In this document: positions 10,550 through 18,781 of the stretch, in pieces | Layout: each line of letters begins with the position of its first letter | Numbering within the stretch: the stretch's first letter is position 1 | Source: Oceanithermus profundus DSM 14977 | Lineage (GTDB): Bacteria > Deinococcota > Deinococci > Deinococcales > Marinithermaceae | Assembly: GCF_000183745.1 (NCBI RefSeq) | Contig: NC_014761.1 | Location: 1,736,001-1,800,000 of the forward strand | Reading direction: 5' to 3' | DNA: 64,000 nucleotides | Position numbers and translations under genes: made by a program | The notes under the pieces: model-generated | Told to the model about the DNA's origin: nothing | The model's input: the letters and a program-made list of their open reading frames with translations, nothing else | Databases searched by the model: none

Positions 10550-11056
10550 ATGAAACGTACCGTCCAAAACATCCTGGTCCTGCTCGTCCTGCTGGCGCCG
10601 ATCGGCTACGCGCAGGCCACCTGGTTCGTGCAGGCGGTGATCCCCGAGGTGATCTCGGTGCGCACGCCCACGACCACGATCGGCTTCGAGCTGAACCTGC
10701 AGAACTACCCGCCCCCGAGCTTTCCGGCGCGCTACGCGGCCACCACCCCCGAGGACGGGGTCCTGCCCGTCCAGGTCTTCGTCAACCAGCCCGGGGTCTG
10801 GAGCCTGCTGCTCGAGATCCCCGACCTGCTCGACGAGAGCGGCAACCGGCTCATCCCTTCGGACCAGATCCTCTTCCGCGTCAACGAAGGCCCCTGGCTG
10901 CGCGGCAGCAGTGCGCCCCAGGTGTTCTACACCGACGTGGGCGCGACCGAAGGCTGGAAGGAGATCCGGCTCGAGTTCGCCCTCGAGCTGAAGGGCAACG
11001 AACCGCCCGGTAACTACGCCGTCAACGTGGTGGTCAGCGCCATCCGGGAACCCTAA
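10550..11056 (+). CDS. Secreted subunit-like protein, small
   Basis: A 168-residue protein with a signal peptide (MKRTVQNILVLLVLLAPIGY, cleaved near AQA). The mature part is predicted as a single beta-sandwich. Its N-terminal segment VQAVIPEVISVRTPTTTIGF resembles that of the first gene product, and both end in a short V/A-rich strand. Inferred: a minor or tip subunit, or an anchor, of the same extracellular structure. The RBS GGAGG precedes ATG 10550. It lies 10 bp after the chaperone-like gene and 2 bp before the barrel gene. Confidence 0.55.
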   Translation: MKRTVQNILVLLVLLAPIGYAQATWFVQAVIPEVISVRTPTTTIGFELNLQNYPPPSFPARYAATTPEDGVLPVQVFVNQPGVWSLLLEIPDLLDESGNRLIPSDQILFRVNEGPWLRGSSAPQVFYTDVGATEGWKEIRLEFALELKGNEPPGNYAVNVVVSAIREP

Positions 11057-11058
11057 CC

Positions 11059-14000
11059 ATGAGGTATTGGGCCGCCTGCCTGTTGCTGCTGGGGGCGGCC
11101 TGGGCCAGCGGCGTCGAGATCCAGCCCGCCACAGGCACCCAGGTCGGGCCCGGAGCGTACGCCACCTTGCTCTTTGCCCTCTCGGGCGAGGGCGAGGTGC
11201 GGCCGCAAGTGGTCGCGCCCGAAGGCTGGCTGGTCCTCCCCCTGCCCGAGCGGCTGCGCCTGGGCGAAAGGACGCTGGTGGCGGTGACGCTGCGCGTGCC
11301 CGAACTCACCCCGGCCGGATCCGTGCACCCGGTGACGCTGCGGATCTGGGACGGTGAGCGGCTGCTCGCCGAAGCCTCCGCCGACGTCACCGTGCTCGCG
11401 AAAGCCGATTTCATCCTCTACGCCGAGGACAAGCAGGAGGCCCGCATGGGCGAGCCGATCGCCTACCGCATCACCGTGATCAACCGCGGCAACCTGCGCG
11501 ACCGGATCACCCTCGAAGCCGAGGCCAACACCGGCGAGGCCTTCCTGAGGCCCACCGTTCTGGAGCTCGACCCCGGTCAGGAGGGCACCGCCGTCCTCAC
11601 CCTGCAGATCGGCGACGGTCGACGGGTGTCGCCGGGGTACACGATGATCACCTGGGTGCGCGCCCGCTCCGGCTTCGGCGGCCTGGAACGCAAGGTGCGG
11701 GTGACCACCCGCTGGCTGGATCCGTACGCGCTCGGCGCGGGGGGGCCCGACCCCACGCTGCGCGTCGGCCTCTCGGGCAGCGTGGGCGTGGGCGCCCTCC
11801 TCGAAGCGGGGCGGTTCGCCTCCCCGGTCTTCCGTTACAGCGTCAAACCCAGCCTGAGCGGCCGGCTCTCCGACTTCGTGGAAGCCTCGCTCAGCACCTC
11901 GGCCTTCGGAGGCCAGAGCCCCCGCTGGTGGCCCGAGGCCCCGTCCAGCCTCGCGCTGGGGCTCAAGGGGCCGAAGTGGGACGCCGCGCTTTCGGCGACG
12001 ACCACGGGAATGGGGCTGCGCACGGGGTTCCAGACCAAGGGCTGGCGCTACGGGGTGGGGCTGAACGGCCGCTACGACCTGGGCGCCGGCGGCTTCTCCG
12101 TCAGCGCGGTCAGCACCCTCCGGTCCCTGAACCTGCAGCTCAACGCCAGCGTCGATGCCGCGCAGGGGTCGCGCCGGGATCGTTTCAGCGTCGACTACAG
12201 CCGCACGCTCAACCGCTCGCTGAGCCTGCGGCTGGGCGGACGGCTCAACGGCATCCTCTCGGGGGGGTACACCCTGGTCGGCACGGCGCGGCAGGGGCTG
12301 CTCTGGCAGGGGGCGCGCTTCAGCGTCCTCCAGTCCCTGTCGGCCAGCCCCCAGCTGGGCCTCTACACCCTGACCCTCACCGGGGGCACCCGCAGCGTCT
12401 ACCCCCTGGGGGTGCGCGGAACCGCCCACCTGCAGCAGCGCCCCGAGGGTCTAGGCTGGAAGGCCATCAGCTCGGTCTTCGCGACCCCGCTGCCGCGCAC
12501 CTCGCTGCGCGTCACCACGACGCTCGAGCAGGCGGCGGGGCGGCCCTTCGAGTTCAGCCTCAACCCCTCCCTCGCCGTCCGTCCTCCAAACCTGGCGGGG
12601 GTGCGATCGAGCTTTGGCGTGGGCTACAAGCTGCGCTACGTCCCGGCGGACGGGACCACGCACCAGGTCGCCACCTTCAGCGGCCGGCTCGGCTACGGCA
12701 ACTTCGGTCTGAGCGGCAGCGGCAACTACACGCTGGTGGGTCCGCACGCCTACGGCGCCCAGCTGGGCGTGCGCTGGCGGCCCTGGCCGCTCACCGTGCT
12801 GCGGGCGAAGTACACGGTCAAGCTCGCGGACGCCTACAGCGAGACCGTCGGGGTCGGCTGGCAGCAGTACTGGGGGGCCGGCTTCGCCAGCGAGCTCGAC
12901 CTCGAGCACGGCGAGGCCGACCGCCTGAGCTTCTACCTGGCCCAGAAGAGCCTGTTCGGCAGCCCCTTCGGCCTTCTCGTCGGCTACGCCGTCAGCGACC
13001 CGGACGGGCTCGGGCGGGGCGTGGAGCGCTTGACGCACCGGTTCAGCGTGCAGCTGGGCTACGACTTCGCCTGGCGGTTCCCGACGCCCGAGGCGGTGGT
13101 CAGCGTCTTCGGGGGGCGCAAGGTGGGGCGCGTGCGCGGCGTCGCCTTCATCGACCGCAACCTCAACGGCGTGCAGGACGAAGGCGAACCGCCGGTACCC
13201 GGCCTGATCGTGCACCTCGGCGGCGCCAGCGCCGAGACCGACGAAAGCGGCCGTTACGCGCTGGAAGCCCGCCCGGGCGTGCACACGCCGCAGCTGGAGG
13301 GCCTGCCCGCGACCCTGGACCTCTACCGGCCCACCGAGCTGCGCGTCGAGGAGGGCGGGCGCTACCTGCTCAACCTCCCGCTCGCCCCGACGGCCCAGAT
13401 CCTCCTGGTGCTCTTCCACGACGCGAACCGCAACGGCGTCCAGGACGAGGGCGAACGGGGCATCCCCTACGGCGGCGTCCGCCTGATCGGGCCCTCCAAC
13501 CGCAGCTTCCGCACCGACGAACGCGGCCGCGCCCTGGCCACCGGCCTCCTCCCCGGCGTCTACGAGGTGGCGCCCGACCCCGACCTGCTGCCCCCGCGCT
13601 TCCGGGCCACCTCGGCCCCGACCCGCGTCGAGCTGCAGCCGGGGAAGAGCGGCCGGGTGGTGCGCCTCGGCGCCGCGCCGCCGCCCAAGCAGGTGCGCAC
13701 CACCTACAACCCCGGGAAGCTGGCGGTCTTCGCCACCCTGCCCTCGCCCGTCGTCGCCGCGGGGGCCGAGTTCGAGGTGCGCGCCATCGCCCAGGGCGAC
13801 CCCGAGCAGGTCTGGCTGGAACTCGACGGCGCCAGCTACCCGCTGGAGCGCCGGGACGACGGCACCTACACGGTGCGCGTGCGCATGCCCCCGTCCGTCC
13901 CCACGGGCCCGCTGATGCTCAAGGTGCGGGCGGCCCGGGAGGCGGAGGTCGTGGAGACGGTGGCCGTGGCCACGGTCGTCCGGCGACCGCTCTACGAACT

Positions 14001-14250
14001 CGACCCGGTGAAGTTCCAGGTGGGCCAGCCGCGCCGGCTCGAGCTCACGCTCCTCTTCCGGGCGTCGTCGGTGCGGCTGGTGATCGGCGAAGAGGCCGGC
14101 GTGGAGTTCACCAGTGAGGACGGCTACCGCTGGTTCGCCGAGTGGACGCCCGAGCGGGCGGGCGCGTTCGAGGCCTACGTCGTCGCGGACGGCGAGGCGC
14201 TCTCGCAAAGCCGGATCACGGTGCTTCCCGCGAGCACCGGAGAAAGGTAA
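11059..14250 (+). CDS. Large outer-membrane barrel protein with SdrD-like repeats (usher-like)
   Basis: A 1063-residue exported protein with signal peptide MRYWAACLLLLGAAWASG. Residues about 20-220 are Ig-like, with a NEW3-type stretch (KQEARMGEPIAYRITVINRG). Residues about 225-680 consist of alternating polar/hydrophobic strands with many Tyr and Trp (for example GWRYGVGLNGRYDLGAGGFS), as in outer-membrane barrels. Two SdrD/Cna-B-like calcium motifs follow: FIDRNLNGVQDEGE at about 695-708 and FHDANRNGVQDEGE at about 786-799. A further beta-rich tail (about 880-1063) ends the protein. I see no canonical FimD signature. The operon context with a PapD-like chaperone suggests an usher-like export pore. 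Confidence 0.6.
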   Translation: MRYWAACLLLLGAAWASGVEIQPATGTQVGPGAYATLLFALSGEGEVRPQVVAPEGWLVLPLPERLRLGERTLVAVTLRVPELTPAGSVHPVTLRIWDGERLLAEASADVTVLAKADFILYAEDKQEARMGEPIAYRITVINRGNLRDRITLEAEANTGEAFLRPTVLELDPGQEGTAVLTLQIGDGRRVSPGYTMITWVRARSGFGGLERKVRVTTRWLDPYALGAGGPDPTLRVGLSGSVGVGALLEAGRFASPVFRYSVKPSLSGRLSDFVEASLSTSAFGGQSPRWWPEAPSSLALGLKGPKWDAALSATTTGMGLRTGFQTKGWRYGVGLNGRYDLGAGGFSVSAVSTLRSLNLQLNASVDAAQGSRRDRFSVDYSRTLNRSLSLRLGGRLNGILSGGYTLVGTARQGLLWQGARFSVLQSLSASPQLGLYTLTLTGGTRSVYPLGVRGTAHLQQRPEGLGWKAISSVFATPLPRTSLRVTTTLEQAAGRPFEFSLNPSLAVRPPNLAGVRSSFGVGYKLRYVPADGTTHQVATFSGRLGYGNFGLSGSGNYTLVGPHAYGAQLGVRWRPWPLTVLRAKYTVKLADAYSETVGVGWQQYWGAGFASELDLEHGEADRLSFYLAQKSLFGSPFGLLVGYAVSDPDGLGRGVERLTHRFSVQLGYDFAWRFPTPEAVVSVFGGRKVGRVRGVAFIDRNLNGVQDEGEPPVPGLIVHLGGASAETDESGRYALEARPGVHTPQLEGLPATLDLYRPTELRVEEGGRYLLNLPLAPTAQILLVLFHDANRNGVQDEGERGIPYGGVRLIGPSNRSFRTDERGRALATGLLPGVYEVAPDPDLLPPRFRATSAPTRVELQPGKSGRVVRLGAAPPPKQVRTTYNPGKLAVFATLPSPVVAAGAEFEVRAIAQGDPEQVWLELDGASYPLERRDDGTYTVRVRMPPSVPTGPLMLKVRAAREAEVVETVAVATVVRRPLYELDPVKFQVGQPRRLELTLLFRASSVRLVIGEEAGVEFTSEDGYRWFAEWTPERAGAFEAYVVADGEALSQSRITVLPASTGER

Positions 14251-14262
14251 GGAGGAACGGCC

Positions 14263-14709
14263 ATGAAGAAAAGCATAGGAACGCTGCTGGGAGTCTTCGC
14301 CCTGCTGGTGCTCGGGGCCTGCTCCACCCAGACGGGCGGCATCCGCACCACGGGGGCGCTCAAGGTGCTGTCGGCCGTCCCCGACGTGACGGCCGGCTGC
14401 CCGGTGCGCGCCGGCGACTGGATGGCGCTGACCGGCAACAACTTCGGCACCCAGGCGGACTGGGACGACGGCCCCAACTACATCCTCTTCCCGCCCGAAC
14501 CGGGGCTCGCGCCCGAACGCGTGGAACTGACCCGGGCCCAGGACCCCGCCACGCTGCTCTTCCTCGTGCCCGCGGGCGCTCAGAGCGGAACCGTGCGGCT
14601 GCACGTCGAGGGCGTGGGCGACGCCGAGTTCACGGTCACAATCGCTTCGGGCGCGGGGGCCAGCAACGCGGTGCCCGGCTGCGAGCTGCCGGCACCGCCC
14701 GCGCCCTGA
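14263..14709 (+). CDS. Lipoprotein with an IPT/TIG-like domain
   Basis: A 148-residue protein with a lipobox (FALLVLGACS, Cys20), so it is a lipid-anchored envelope protein. The mature part has the IPT/TIG pattern: GDWMALTGNNFGTQADWDDG, then an ALLFLVPAGAQSGTVRL-like strand region ending in EGVGDAEFTVTI. It is the last gene of the secreted operon, 12 bp after the barrel gene. It could anchor or pilot the barrel protein. The RBS AAGGAGG is present. Confidence 0.65.
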   Translation: MKKSIGTLLGVFALLVLGACSTQTGGIRTTGALKVLSAVPDVTAGCPVRAGDWMALTGNNFGTQADWDDGPNYILFPPEPGLAPERVELTRAQDPATLLFLVPAGAQSGTVRLHVEGVGDAEFTVTIASGAGASNAVPGCELPAPPAP

Positions 14710-14735
14710 GGGCGCGGATCGGGACCCCGCGGCCG

Positions 14736-15350
14736 CTAGGGCTGCGAGCGCAGCAGCGCCAGGAACTCTTCGCGCGTCTTGAGGTCCTCCTTGAAGACGC
14801 CGCGCATCGCCGAGGTGACGGTGGTGGAGTGCTGCTTCTCCACGCCGCGCATCATCATGCACAGGTGCGCCCCCTCGACGACGACCCCTACGCCGCGGGG
14901 CTCGAGCACCTGCATGAGCGCCCCCGCGATCTGGGTGGCCAGGCGCTCCTGCAGCTGCAGCCGCCGGGCGTACATGTCCACCAGCCGCGCGAATTTGGAA
15001 AGCCCCAGGATCTTGCCGTCCGGAATGTAGCCGATGTGCACCTGGCCGAAGAAGGGCAGCAGGTGGTGCTCGCACATCGAGTAGAACTCGATCCCCTTCA
15101 CCACCACCATCTCCGAACCCTCGGCCTCGAAGACCGCGCCGTTGATGACCTCCTCGAGGCTCTGCTGGTAGCCGCGGGTCAGGAAAGCCCAGGCGCGGGC
15201 CACGCGGCCCGGGGTATCGGCAAGCCCCTCGCGCGCGGGGTCCTCGCCGATCTGCTCGAGCCAGCTCCGCGCCAACCGGCTCATCGCCTCGAGGTCGTAG
15301 GCCGTCTCGAAGGTCATGCCCGTGTCTTCCAGTTCGATGCGTTTCTTCAT
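14736..15350 (-). CDS. folE: GTP cyclohydrolase I
   Basis: Converts GTP to 7,8-dihydroneopterin triphosphate, the first step of folate and pterin synthesis. The 204 residues contain the zinc ligands Cys and His in [20 protein letters not shown], and the conserved [20 protein letters not shown] and [20 protein letters not shown] (third ligand Cys) segments. Start ATG 15350 has GAGGAG upstream. It is the last gene of the ddrO-irrE operon, 8 bp after the SDR gene. Confidence 0.96.
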   Translation of the reverse strand: MKKRIELEDTGMTFETAYDLEAMSRLARSWLEQIGEDPAREGLADTPGRVARAWAFLTRGYQQSLEEVINGAVFEAEGSEMVVVKGIEFYSMCEHHLLPFFGQVHIGYIPDGKILGLSKFARLVDMYARRLQLQERLATQIAGALMQVLEPRGVGVVVEGAHLCMMMRGVEKQHSTTVTSAMRGVFKEDLKTREEFLALLRSQP

Positions 15351-15358
15351 GCCGCTCC

Positions 15359-16072
15359 TCACAGGTTCCAGCCGCCCGCGACCTCGAGCACCTGCCCGGT
15401 CACGTAGTCGGCCGCCGCGCTGACGAAATACCCTACCGCGTCCACCAGCTCCTCCAGGTAGGCCACGCGACCCATGGGAATCTCCCCGAGGGGCTGGGTC
15501 ACCGAGTTCTCGGCCACGCCGGGGGCCACCACGTTGACGGTCACCCCGTGGGGGGCGAGCCGCGCGGCCAGCGCCTTGGCGTAGAGGACGACGCCGGTCT
15601 TGGCCACGAAGTAAGGGGTGATGTGGGGCTTGGCCACGGTCTGGCCCGCTCCCGCGTACCCCAGGAAGACGACGCGCCCCCAGCCGCCCGCGAGCAGGTG
15701 GGGCAGCGCCGCCTGGGTGACGTGGAAGGCGGTGTTCAGGTTCGAGTCGAGGACCGCCCGCCACTCGGCGGGGGTCACCTCCTCGATGGGTTTGTAGAGG
15801 TAGTCGCCCACGTTGTTGACGACCACCGCCAGCCCGCCCAACCCGCGCGCCGCGGCCTCCACCGCCGCCCGCGCCGCCTCGGGGTCGGTGAGGTCGCCCG
15901 AGACCGTCACCGCCCGGCGGCCGGTTCGGCGCACCGCCGCGGCGACCGCGCGGGCCTCCGCGCGGCGGCTGCGGTAGTGCACGGCGACGTCGAAGCCGCG
16001 CTCGGCCAGGCCCAGAGCCACGGCCCGGCCGATGCCGCGGGCCGCCCCCGTCACCAGCGCCGCCCTAGCCAC
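15359..16072 (-). CDS. Short-chain dehydrogenase/reductase, possibly a pterin reductase
   Basis: A 237-residue Rossmann-fold oxidoreductase. The cofactor motif GAARGIGRA and the HYRSRRAEA stretch after beta-2 suggest NADPH. The catalytic Tyr and Lys are in TPYFVAKTG. The usual catalytic Ser position lies in [10 protein letters not shown], where Gly-Tyr replaces the common Ser, a deviation seen in some enoyl and pterin reductases. Placement directly before folE suggests dihydropterin or dihydrofolate reduction (FolM-like), but this is inference. GTG start at 16072, overlapping the Nudix gene by 8 bp. Confidence 0.75.
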   Translation of the reverse strand: MARAALVTGAARGIGRAVALGLAERGFDVAVHYRSRRAEARAVAAAVRRTGRRAVTVSGDLTDPEAARAAVEAAARGLGGLAVVVNNVGDYLYKPIEEVTPAEWRAVLDSNLNTAFHVTQAALPHLLAGGWGRVVFLGYAGAGQTVAKPHITPYFVAKTGVVLYAKALAARLAPHGVTVNVVAPGVAENSVTQPLGEIPMGRVAYLEELVDAVGYFVSAAADYVTGQVLEVAGGWNL

Positions 16073-16478
16073 CCTTCACCTCCAGGTAGCGCTCCACCAG
16101 CGGCGTGGTGTGCACGTTGAGCGGGTAGTCGAGCGCCGCGCGGGGCGGCACCCAGGCCCACTCGACGATCTCCTCGTTGGGGACGACCGCCTCGCTGGAG
16201 CTCTCGGCGAAGTAGTTGAAGAGCAGAAAGTGCATGGGCTTGTAGAAGTCGGGCGGGAAGATCGCCTCCTGGAAGAGCGCCCACTCCACACCCTCGAGCG
16301 CGAGCCCCACCTCCTCGCGAAACTCGCGCAGGAGCGCGTCCTCGAGCCGCTCGCCCCAGTCCACCTTGCCGCCGGGAACGCCCCACAGCCCCTTCCACTT
16401 GGTGGTGCGCACCAGCAGCACGCGCCCGCTCGGGCCGCGCACCAGCGCGCCTACCGTGGGGATCGGATAGCGTGCCAT
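16065..16478 (-). CDS. Nudix hydrolase
   Basis: A 137-residue single-domain Nudix protein. The box is GGKVDWGERLEDALLREFREEVGL (split as GGKVDWGERLEDA and REFREEVGL), matching GX5EX7REUXEEXGU. The family hydrolyses nucleoside diphosphates linked to X, such as oxidised nucleotides or dihydroneopterin triphosphate. Since folE is in the same operon, the latter would fit the missing folate step, although sanitation of damaged nucleotides would fit the DdrO context equally well. It overlaps the upstream gene by 28 bp. Confidence 0.88.
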   Translation of the reverse strand: MARYPIPTVGALVRGPSGRVLLVRTTKWKGLWGVPGGKVDWGERLEDALLREFREEVGLALEGVEWALFQEAIFPPDFYKPMHFLLFNYFAESSSEAVVPNEEIVEWAWVPPRAALDYPLNVHTTPLVERYLEVKGG

Positions 16479-17227
16479 ATGCGAACAGCATAGACCAGCG
16501 GCAGCGCCAAGACCGTGAGCTGCAGAAACCCCAGGTAGGCCTCGGGTCGCCCTAGCGCCAGCGCCAGCCCCAGGACCGCGAACTGGGTCGTCCGCCCCAG
16601 GTTGGCGAAGAAGGCCAGGAAGGGCCGCGGCCACCAGGCCTCGCCGCTCGTGCCCAGCCGCCGCGCGAGCGCGCGCTCGGCGGCGCGGATCGCCCGGTCC
16701 TGCCAGCCGAAGACCGCCGCGTAGACGCGCGCCAGCGCCGCCTCCAGCCCCGGGCGCGGCGGCGCGTCCGCCCCGGCTTCGCCGGCGGCGAGCGCCGAGA
16801 GGTTGAAGTCGAGCGAGAGCACCCACGTCAGGATCGCGAAGCCGAGCAGCGCGCCGGCCGCGTCGCCGGTGCGCAGGTAGAGGGCGGCGAAGAGGGCCGC
16901 GTGGACGAGCAGGTCCACCTCGCTGTCGAGGTAGCGGCCCAGGAGGCTGACCTGCCGCCGCGCCCGCGCCAGCTGGCCGTCGGCGTTGTCGAGCACGGTG
17001 ACGAGCTGCAACAGCAGCGCGGCGGCGAGGCCGTGTCCGAGCCCGATCAGGCCCGCGGCCGCGAGCCCCAGCAGGCCGTGCGCCAGCACCAGGTGCTCGG
17101 GGCGGATCGGCGTGCCCCAGACGAGCCGCACCACCGCGTGCCCCAGCGGGCGGAAGACGAGCCGGTTCAGCACCTCCTCCGCGGGCCGGGGCTTGAGGCC
17201 GTCGGCCAGCCGCGGCGCCTCACCCAC
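16451..17227 (-). CDS. CDP-alcohol phosphatidyltransferase family membrane protein
   Basis: A 258-residue integral membrane enzyme. The catalytic signature DG-x2-AR-x8-G-x3-D-x3-D is complete: DNADGQLARARR followed by LLGRYLDSEVD. Hydrophobic segments flank it on both sides and at the C terminus. The family transfers a phosphoalcohol from a CDP-activated donor, in phospholipid or inositol-phosphate-type reactions; the substrate is not known. GTG start at 17227; it overlaps irrE by 8 bp and the Nudix gene by 28 bp. Confidence 0.85.
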   Translation of the reverse strand: MGEAPRLADGLKPRPAEEVLNRLVFRPLGHAVVRLVWGTPIRPEHLVLAHGLLGLAAAGLIGLGHGLAAALLLQLVTVLDNADGQLARARRQVSLLGRYLDSEVDLLVHAALFAALYLRTGDAAGALLGFAILTWVLSLDFNLSALAAGEAGADAPPRPGLEAALARVYAAVFGWQDRAIRAAERALARRLGTSGEAWWPRPFLAFFANLGRTTQFAVLGLALALGRPEAYLGFLQLTVLALPLVYAVRIWHAIRSPR

Positions 17228-17963
17228 CCGCGGCCTCCACCCCGGCGGCCAGCAGGTAGACGCGGCCGCGCCGGGGCCGCGCCCAGGCGTGCTCGGCGCG
17301 CGCCCCGCCGGGCAGCGCGAGCGCCCCCCGGTGGGGCAGCCCCGCCGCCAGCACCGCGGCGAGCGGGTGCGCCTCCGGAAGGACCGTGCCCCGCGCCGGG
17401 GCGGCCGCGCCGAAGGCGAAGTAGACGGCGAGCGGACGCCCCCCGAAGACCGTCGCCAGCGCCCCCGGCCCCAGCGCCCCCACCAGCGCCACCGCGGCCG
17501 CCGGTTCGCTGACGCCGAAGCGCTCCGCCAGCTCCCAGATCAGCCGCGGGTTGGGGCCGGCCGCCGCCAGCGCCCGCTCCACTTCGGCGCGGGGCAGCAG
17601 CATCTCCGCCGCCCCCAGGTTGCACAGCCGCTCCAGCGCCCGCTCCAGCGCCGCCCCCTCGTAGGCCTCGTGCAGATCGGAGAGCAGATCGCCGTCCTGC
17701 TCGATGAGCCGGTGCATCACCTCGTGGGCCAGGGTGAAGCGCTGGCGCCGGGGGCTCTGCCCCTCGGCAACGAGGATCGTACGGCTCGCGGCGTCGAGCA
17801 GGCCGTCGCGGCCGGCGATCGCCGCAGTGCGCCAGCGAAAACCGACGCCCGCGGCCATGCGGTCGGGCGTGAGCGGCGCGTGCCGCTCGCGAAAGGCCGC
17901 CGCCCGCTCGAGCACCCGCGCCTCCAGCGCCGCGCGCAGCCGCCGCGTCTGTGCCGCCGTCAT
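17220..17963 (-). CDS. irrE: IrrE/PprI-type ImmA-family metallopeptidase
   Basis: A 247-residue zinc protease related to Deinococcus IrrE, which cleaves the repressor DdrO after radiation or oxidative stress. The HExxH zinc motif is in FTLAHEVMHRLIEQD, and the third ligand Glu is in CNLGAAEMLLPR. A helix-turn-helix-like middle region (ELAERFGVSEPAAAVALVGA) and a C-terminal GAF-like part follow, giving the full three-domain layout, though shorter than the 280-330 residues I recall for Deinococcus. It starts three bases after the ddrO stop. Confidence 0.85.
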   Translation of the reverse strand: MTAAQTRRLRAALEARVLERAAAFRERHAPLTPDRMAAGVGFRWRTAAIAGRDGLLDAASRTILVAEGQSPRRQRFTLAHEVMHRLIEQDGDLLSDLHEAYEGAALERALERLCNLGAAEMLLPRAEVERALAAAGPNPRLIWELAERFGVSEPAAAVALVGALGPGALATVFGGRPLAVYFAFGAAAPARGTVLPEAHPLAAVLAAGLPHRGALALPGGARAEHAWARPRRGRVYLLAAGVEAAGG

Positions 17964-17966
17964 CGC

Positions 17967-18359
17967 CTAGCCCTCGAGCACGCGCCTCAGGTGCAGGTAG
18001 ATCTCGTACCAGTCGCGCTTGTTCTCGGGCCGCTTGCCGCGCAGCTCGATGCGCGAGAGGGTCTCCACCCAGTCGGGGGTGATCTCCGCGCCCAGCACCG
18101 GGTCCTCCAGCAGCTCGGCCAGGCCCCGGGGCAGCGCCGCGGGCGTGCGCTCGCCGTAGAAGTCGACGGGGGCCATCAGGTCGTGCACGCTCATCCCGTA
18201 GGCCTCGGCGAGGGTGCGCAGCGTCTCCAGGCTGGGGTTGGTGCGGTCGCGCTCCAGGTCGGAGAGGTAGGGGATCGAGAGGCCCGTGGCCTCGGCCACG
18301 TCCTTCAGCCGCCAGCCCCGCTCCTTGCGCAACTCACGAAACCGCTCGGCCAGCTTCAT
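17967..18359 (-). CDS. ddrO: DdrO-type XRE-family repressor
   Basis: A 130-residue repressor. The N-terminal helix-turn-helix ([20 protein letters not shown], then [13 protein letters not shown]) and C-terminal dimer region both follow Deinococcus DdrO. The segment [20 protein letters not shown] contains Leu106-Arg107, the bond cleaved by IrrE in Deinococcus as I recall it. The RBS AAGGAGG precedes ATG 18359. Operator-like palindromes overlap its own promoter and that of the divergent gene. Expected role: repressor of a damage or desiccation regulon, inactivated by the IrrE encoded next to it. Confidence 0.88.
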   Translation of the reverse strand: MKLAERFRELRKERGWRLKDVAEATGLSIPYLSDLERDRTNPSLETLRTLAEAYGMSVHDLMAPVDFYGERTPAALPRGLAELLEDPVLGAEITPDWVETLSRIELRGKRPENKRDWYEIYLHLRRVLEG

Positions 18360-18374
18360 GGCACCTCCTTAGCG

Positions 18375-18405
18375 TTAGGGTACCGCGCGGTAGCGATACG
18401 GTCAA
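18375..18405 (-). promoter_or_regulatory. ddrO promoter with overlapping palindromic operator
   Basis: On the minus strand TTGACC (18405-18400) and TACCCT (18382-18377) are 17 bp apart. The perfect 12-bp palindrome TACCGCGCGGTA (18381-18392) lies in the spacer and touches the -10. TACC...GGTA ends are shared with the palindrome in front of the divergent gene, so both are candidate DdrO operators. Confidence 0.6.
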
Positions 18406-18433
18406 GACGTAATTCACTCTCCATACTTGTAGC

Positions 18434-18462
18434 TTACCATATCGTTATGGTACAGTCATAAT
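18434..18462 (+). promoter_or_regulatory. Promoter of the small divergent gene with DdrO-like operator
   Basis: TTACCA (18434-18439) and CATAAT (18457-18462) are 17 bp apart. The inverted repeat TACCATA-TCGT-TATGGTA (18435-18452) covers the -35 and most of the spacer, where a repressor would block polymerase. The half-site differs from the TTATGTCA-type RDRM half-site I recall for Deinococcus. Confidence 0.6.
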
Positions 18463-18481
18463 TACAGGGAGGTTGTTCACG

Positions 18482-18781
18482 ATGAAAAGAATCCAGCGCC
18501 TCTTCCGCACCCCGCCCCAGGCCCTGCCCGCCGCGATGCTGAACCTGCTCATCGAGGTGGACAACCGCGAGGGGCGCGCCGGCCTCGACCGGCTCGAGGC
18601 CGAGATCAAGGCGGCCCTCGCGCGCCTGCAGGCGGCCGGCCACCCCCAGGCGGCCCGCCTCACCCTCTGGCTGAAGGCGCTCGAGGCCTACCGCCGCACC
18701 TACCACCCGCGCCCCCGCTGGACCCGCTTCCTCCGCCGCCCGCGCGCGTTCAGGCGCGCCGTCCCCGCCAGCGCCCGCTAG
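18482..18781 (+). CDS. Small protein, putative DdrO-regulated
   Basis: Not recognised. The 99-residue protein has a helical, charged N-terminal two-thirds (LNLLIEVDNREGRAGLDRLE, then KAALARLQAAGHPQAARLTL) and a very basic, Trp- and Pro-containing tail (about residues 75-99) that could bind nucleic acid. ATG 18482 has AGGGAGG at 18466-18472. Its promoter carries a palindrome like the one in front of ddrO, so it is a candidate stress-regulon member. Its last 32 bases overlap the convergent cyclotransferase gene. Confidence 0.6.
   Translation: MKRIQRLFRTPPQALPAAMLNLLIEVDNREGRAGLDRLEAEIKAALARLQAAGHPQAARLTLWLKALEAYRRTYHPRPRWTRFLRRPRAFRRAVPASAR

Noticed and set aside
18435-18452. A canonical Deinococcus RDRM site
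   Set aside because: The palindrome position fits, but the half-sites are TACCATA rather than TTATGTCA-like, so I call it a variant only.
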